This document shows, in pieces, positions 62,809-64,000 of a stretch of DNA of 64,000 bases (within the stretch, counting starts at the first letter, position 1; each line of letters starts with the position of its first letter). Origin of the DNA: Pseudactinotalea terrae (GTDB taxonomy: Bacteria; Actinomycetota; Actinomycetes; Actinomycetales; Beutenbergiaceae); the NCBI RefSeq assembly GCF_009733845.1, contig NZ_WNXZ01000006.1, positions 248,001 to 312,000 of the forward strand, written 5' to 3'. The position numbers and the translations under genes are program-made. The notes under the pieces are model-generated. The model saw nothing but the letters and a program-made list of their open reading frames with translations. It had not been told where the DNA came from and ran no database searches.

Positions 62809-63510
62809 ATGCATGGAGGCTCGTGGATCGGGGCGATCGTCCCGTTGCTGTTCGTGGCGCTGTTCGTCGGCGCGCTCTGCCTCGCCTGGTACGTCAACAA
62901 GAAGCGGCGTGAGGCTGCGCAGGCCTTCGCCAGGGCGCGTGGTTGGACCTACACCGCGAAGGTGCCGAGCCTGACCCAGCGCTGGCAGTCGGCACCGTTT
63001 CAGCGCGGCCACAGCCGCAGGGCGTCCAACGTGCTGACCGGAACCTTCCAGGACATGCCGGTGGTCTCGTTCACCTACCAGTACACGACCGGTAGCGGCA
63101 AGAACCAGAGCACCTCCTACTTCCACGTCGTCGCCCTCAGCCTGCCGGCCCGGCTCCCGTGGCTGCGGCTGAGCGCCGACGGCGCCGGTGCGAGCGTCGC
63201 GAAGTTCTTCGGCGGGCAGGACATCCGGTTCGAGTCCAAGGCGTTCAACGACGCCTGGCGCGTGCAGGGGCAGGACGAGAGGTACGCCTACGACTTCGTC
63301 CACCCGCGCATGATGGAGCGGCTGATGGCGCGGGACGCGCTCGGTCGCACGATCACGGTCGAGGGCTCCGACATCTTCATGGTCGTCGGTGGCCGCCAGG
63401 TGCTCGAGGCCATCGACGTCTACGTCAACACCCTCTACGGCGTCTACCAGCAGATCCCTCGGCACCTCTGGCTCAACGTCGGCTACGACCCGCTGGTGGG
63501 GAAGGAGTGA
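62809..63510 (+). CDS. Membrane-anchored protein with DUF3137-like domain
   Basis: 233 residues. N-terminal membrane helix (WIGAIVPLLFVALFVGALCL) then a soluble domain: FARARGWTYTAKVPSLTQRW, GQDIRFESKAFNDAWRVQGQ, MVVGGRQVLEAIDVYVNTLY, a pattern found in DUF3137-like actinobacterial proteins. Function unknown. GGAGGTGA sits 6 nt before the ATG. Its stop overlaps the following lipoprotein GTG (GTGA). Confidence 0.75.
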   Translation: MHGGSWIGAIVPLLFVALFVGALCLAWYVNKKRREAAQAFARARGWTYTAKVPSLTQRWQSAPFQRGHSRRASNVLTGTFQDMPVVSFTYQYTTGSGKNQSTSYFHVVALSLPARLPWLRLSADGAGASVAKFFGGQDIRFESKAFNDAWRVQGQDERYAYDFVHPRMMERLMARDALGRTITVEGSDIFMVVGGRQVLEAIDVYVNTLYGVYQQIPRHLWLNVGYDPLVGKE

Positions 63511-63974
63511 ACCGCGCTCGTGTCGCGGCTCTGGTCGCGCTCGGACTCGGTGCCGCCGCGGCCGTCACGGCTTGCTCCTCGCCCGACCCTGCCGCCGTGG
63601 CCGCGGTGGGGTTCGACGGCAGCGCCTACATGGCCGTGCTCCGCATGTGCGACGAGGGCCGCTCGCTCACCTACGTGCAGTTCGCCGAGGGCGCCGACGG
63701 CGATCCCGCTCTCGCTTGGATCGGGCGCACCGTGGAGCCCATCACCTTCTTCCGGATCGACTCCGAGCCGCCCGACAACTGGGTGCTCGATGTCGACGGC
63801 GGGCTGGTCAGCGACGTTCCGTACAGCTTCACGGCCACGGCCGATGACCTCACGGTGGCCGGCCCGGAGGTCACGCTCGCCGAGCTCAACGACCTCGAGG
63901 CCGGCACCGTCATCGATGCGGCCGGCACCGCACAACCCGTCGACGACTTCCTCGAGCAGGCCTGCTCGCCATAG
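63507..63974 (+). CDS. Small lipoprotein
   Basis: 155 residues. Signal sequence RVAALVALGLGAAAAVTAC with the lipid-anchored Cys23, then a compact domain with one later Cys pair (RMCDEG and EQACSP) that could form a disulfide. No family recognised. GTG at 63507, co-translated with the DUF3137-like gene; a longer frame from 63159 overlaps it and is rejected. Confidence 0.75.
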   Translation: MNRARVAALVALGLGAAAAVTACSSPDPAAVAAVGFDGSAYMAVLRMCDEGRSLTYVQFAEGADGDPALAWIGRTVEPITFFRIDSEPPDNWVLDVDGGLVSDVPYSFTATADDLTVAGPEVTLAELNDLEAGTVIDAAGTAQPVDDFLEQACSP

Positions 63975-64000
63975 GAGCGCCCACCTCGGTGGAGCAGCGG

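Overview
The window is about 70% GC, with densely packed genes, strong third-position G/C and many GTG starts. It looks like chromosomal DNA from a Gram-positive, high-GC actinobacterium. Supporting content includes a DUF2993 (LmeA-like) protein, a CopD-CtaG fusion, an F420/PPOX-type flavoprotein, an mrpA-mrpB fusion and a MoxR/DUF58/VWA operon. I cannot name the genus. Many genes carry a (T/C)A-N3-T hexamer exactly 6-7 nt before the start codon and no Shine-Dalgarno, so leaderless transcription appears common.

Layout. 1-3369: 2-oxoacid dehydrogenase E1alpha (5' cut by the window edge), E1beta and E2. 3450-3560: two strong inverted-repeat structures between convergent operons. 3601-9021 (-): a MoxR ATPase, DUF58, membrane anchor, two VWA proteins and a TPR-like protein in one overlapping operon. 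9483-14227: a LAL-type LuxR regulator, CopD-CtaG membrane protein and a 51-residue small protein. 14324-18912: S9 peptidase, DUF2993 protein, dienelactone hydrolase, TetR regulator and Nudix hydrolase. 18913-19765: an 850-bp non-coding stretch with DnaA-box-like sequences and a probable structured RNA ending in a clear terminator. 19766-24543: methionine aminopeptidase, PPOX protein, and a transglutaminase plus ATP-grasp/alpha-E module. 24730-31368: mostly single genes (DinB-like, M50 protease, MazG-like, GH114 lipoprotein, VOC proteins, CNNM/CorC-type transporter).

31390-35786 (-): a stress/envelope block (YihY/BrkB, DUF3618, holin-X-like, helical membrane protein, STAS, Hsp20) with a near-perfect CIRCE operator upstream of hsp20. 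36081-41620: a redox block (two aldo/keto reductases, zinc alcohol dehydrogenase, carboxymuconolactone decarboxylase-like, DUF2255, divergent XRE regulator plus cupin). It is bracketed by IS3/IS30-family remnants and ends at tRNA-Gly(CCC), so it looks like an acquired island. 42448-46664: glucose-6-phosphate isomerase, truncated globin, VOC protein, dCTP deaminase and an unknown protein. 46820-53360: a complete Mrp cation/proton antiporter operon (A-B fusion, C, D, E, F, G) in which two 23-codon micro-ORFs bridge E-F and F-G. 53424-57770: DUF4235 gene, then a TPP riboswitch and a thiamine-type ABC importer. 57832-63974: an unknown coiled-coil membrane protein, 51-bp tandem repeats, a catechol-dioxygenase-like VOC protein with its own promoter/operator, pirin, a double GNAT protein and two envelope proteins.

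No single obviously new defence or mobile system is visible. The most unusual signals are regulatory: micro-ORFs linking operon genes, a leaderless 11-codon upstream ORF, a candidate structured RNA, a riboswitch with a visible Shine-Dalgarno-sequestering hairpin, and an in-frame TGA inside what looks like a longer GH114 gene. All functions are inferred from sequence reading; no search was run.
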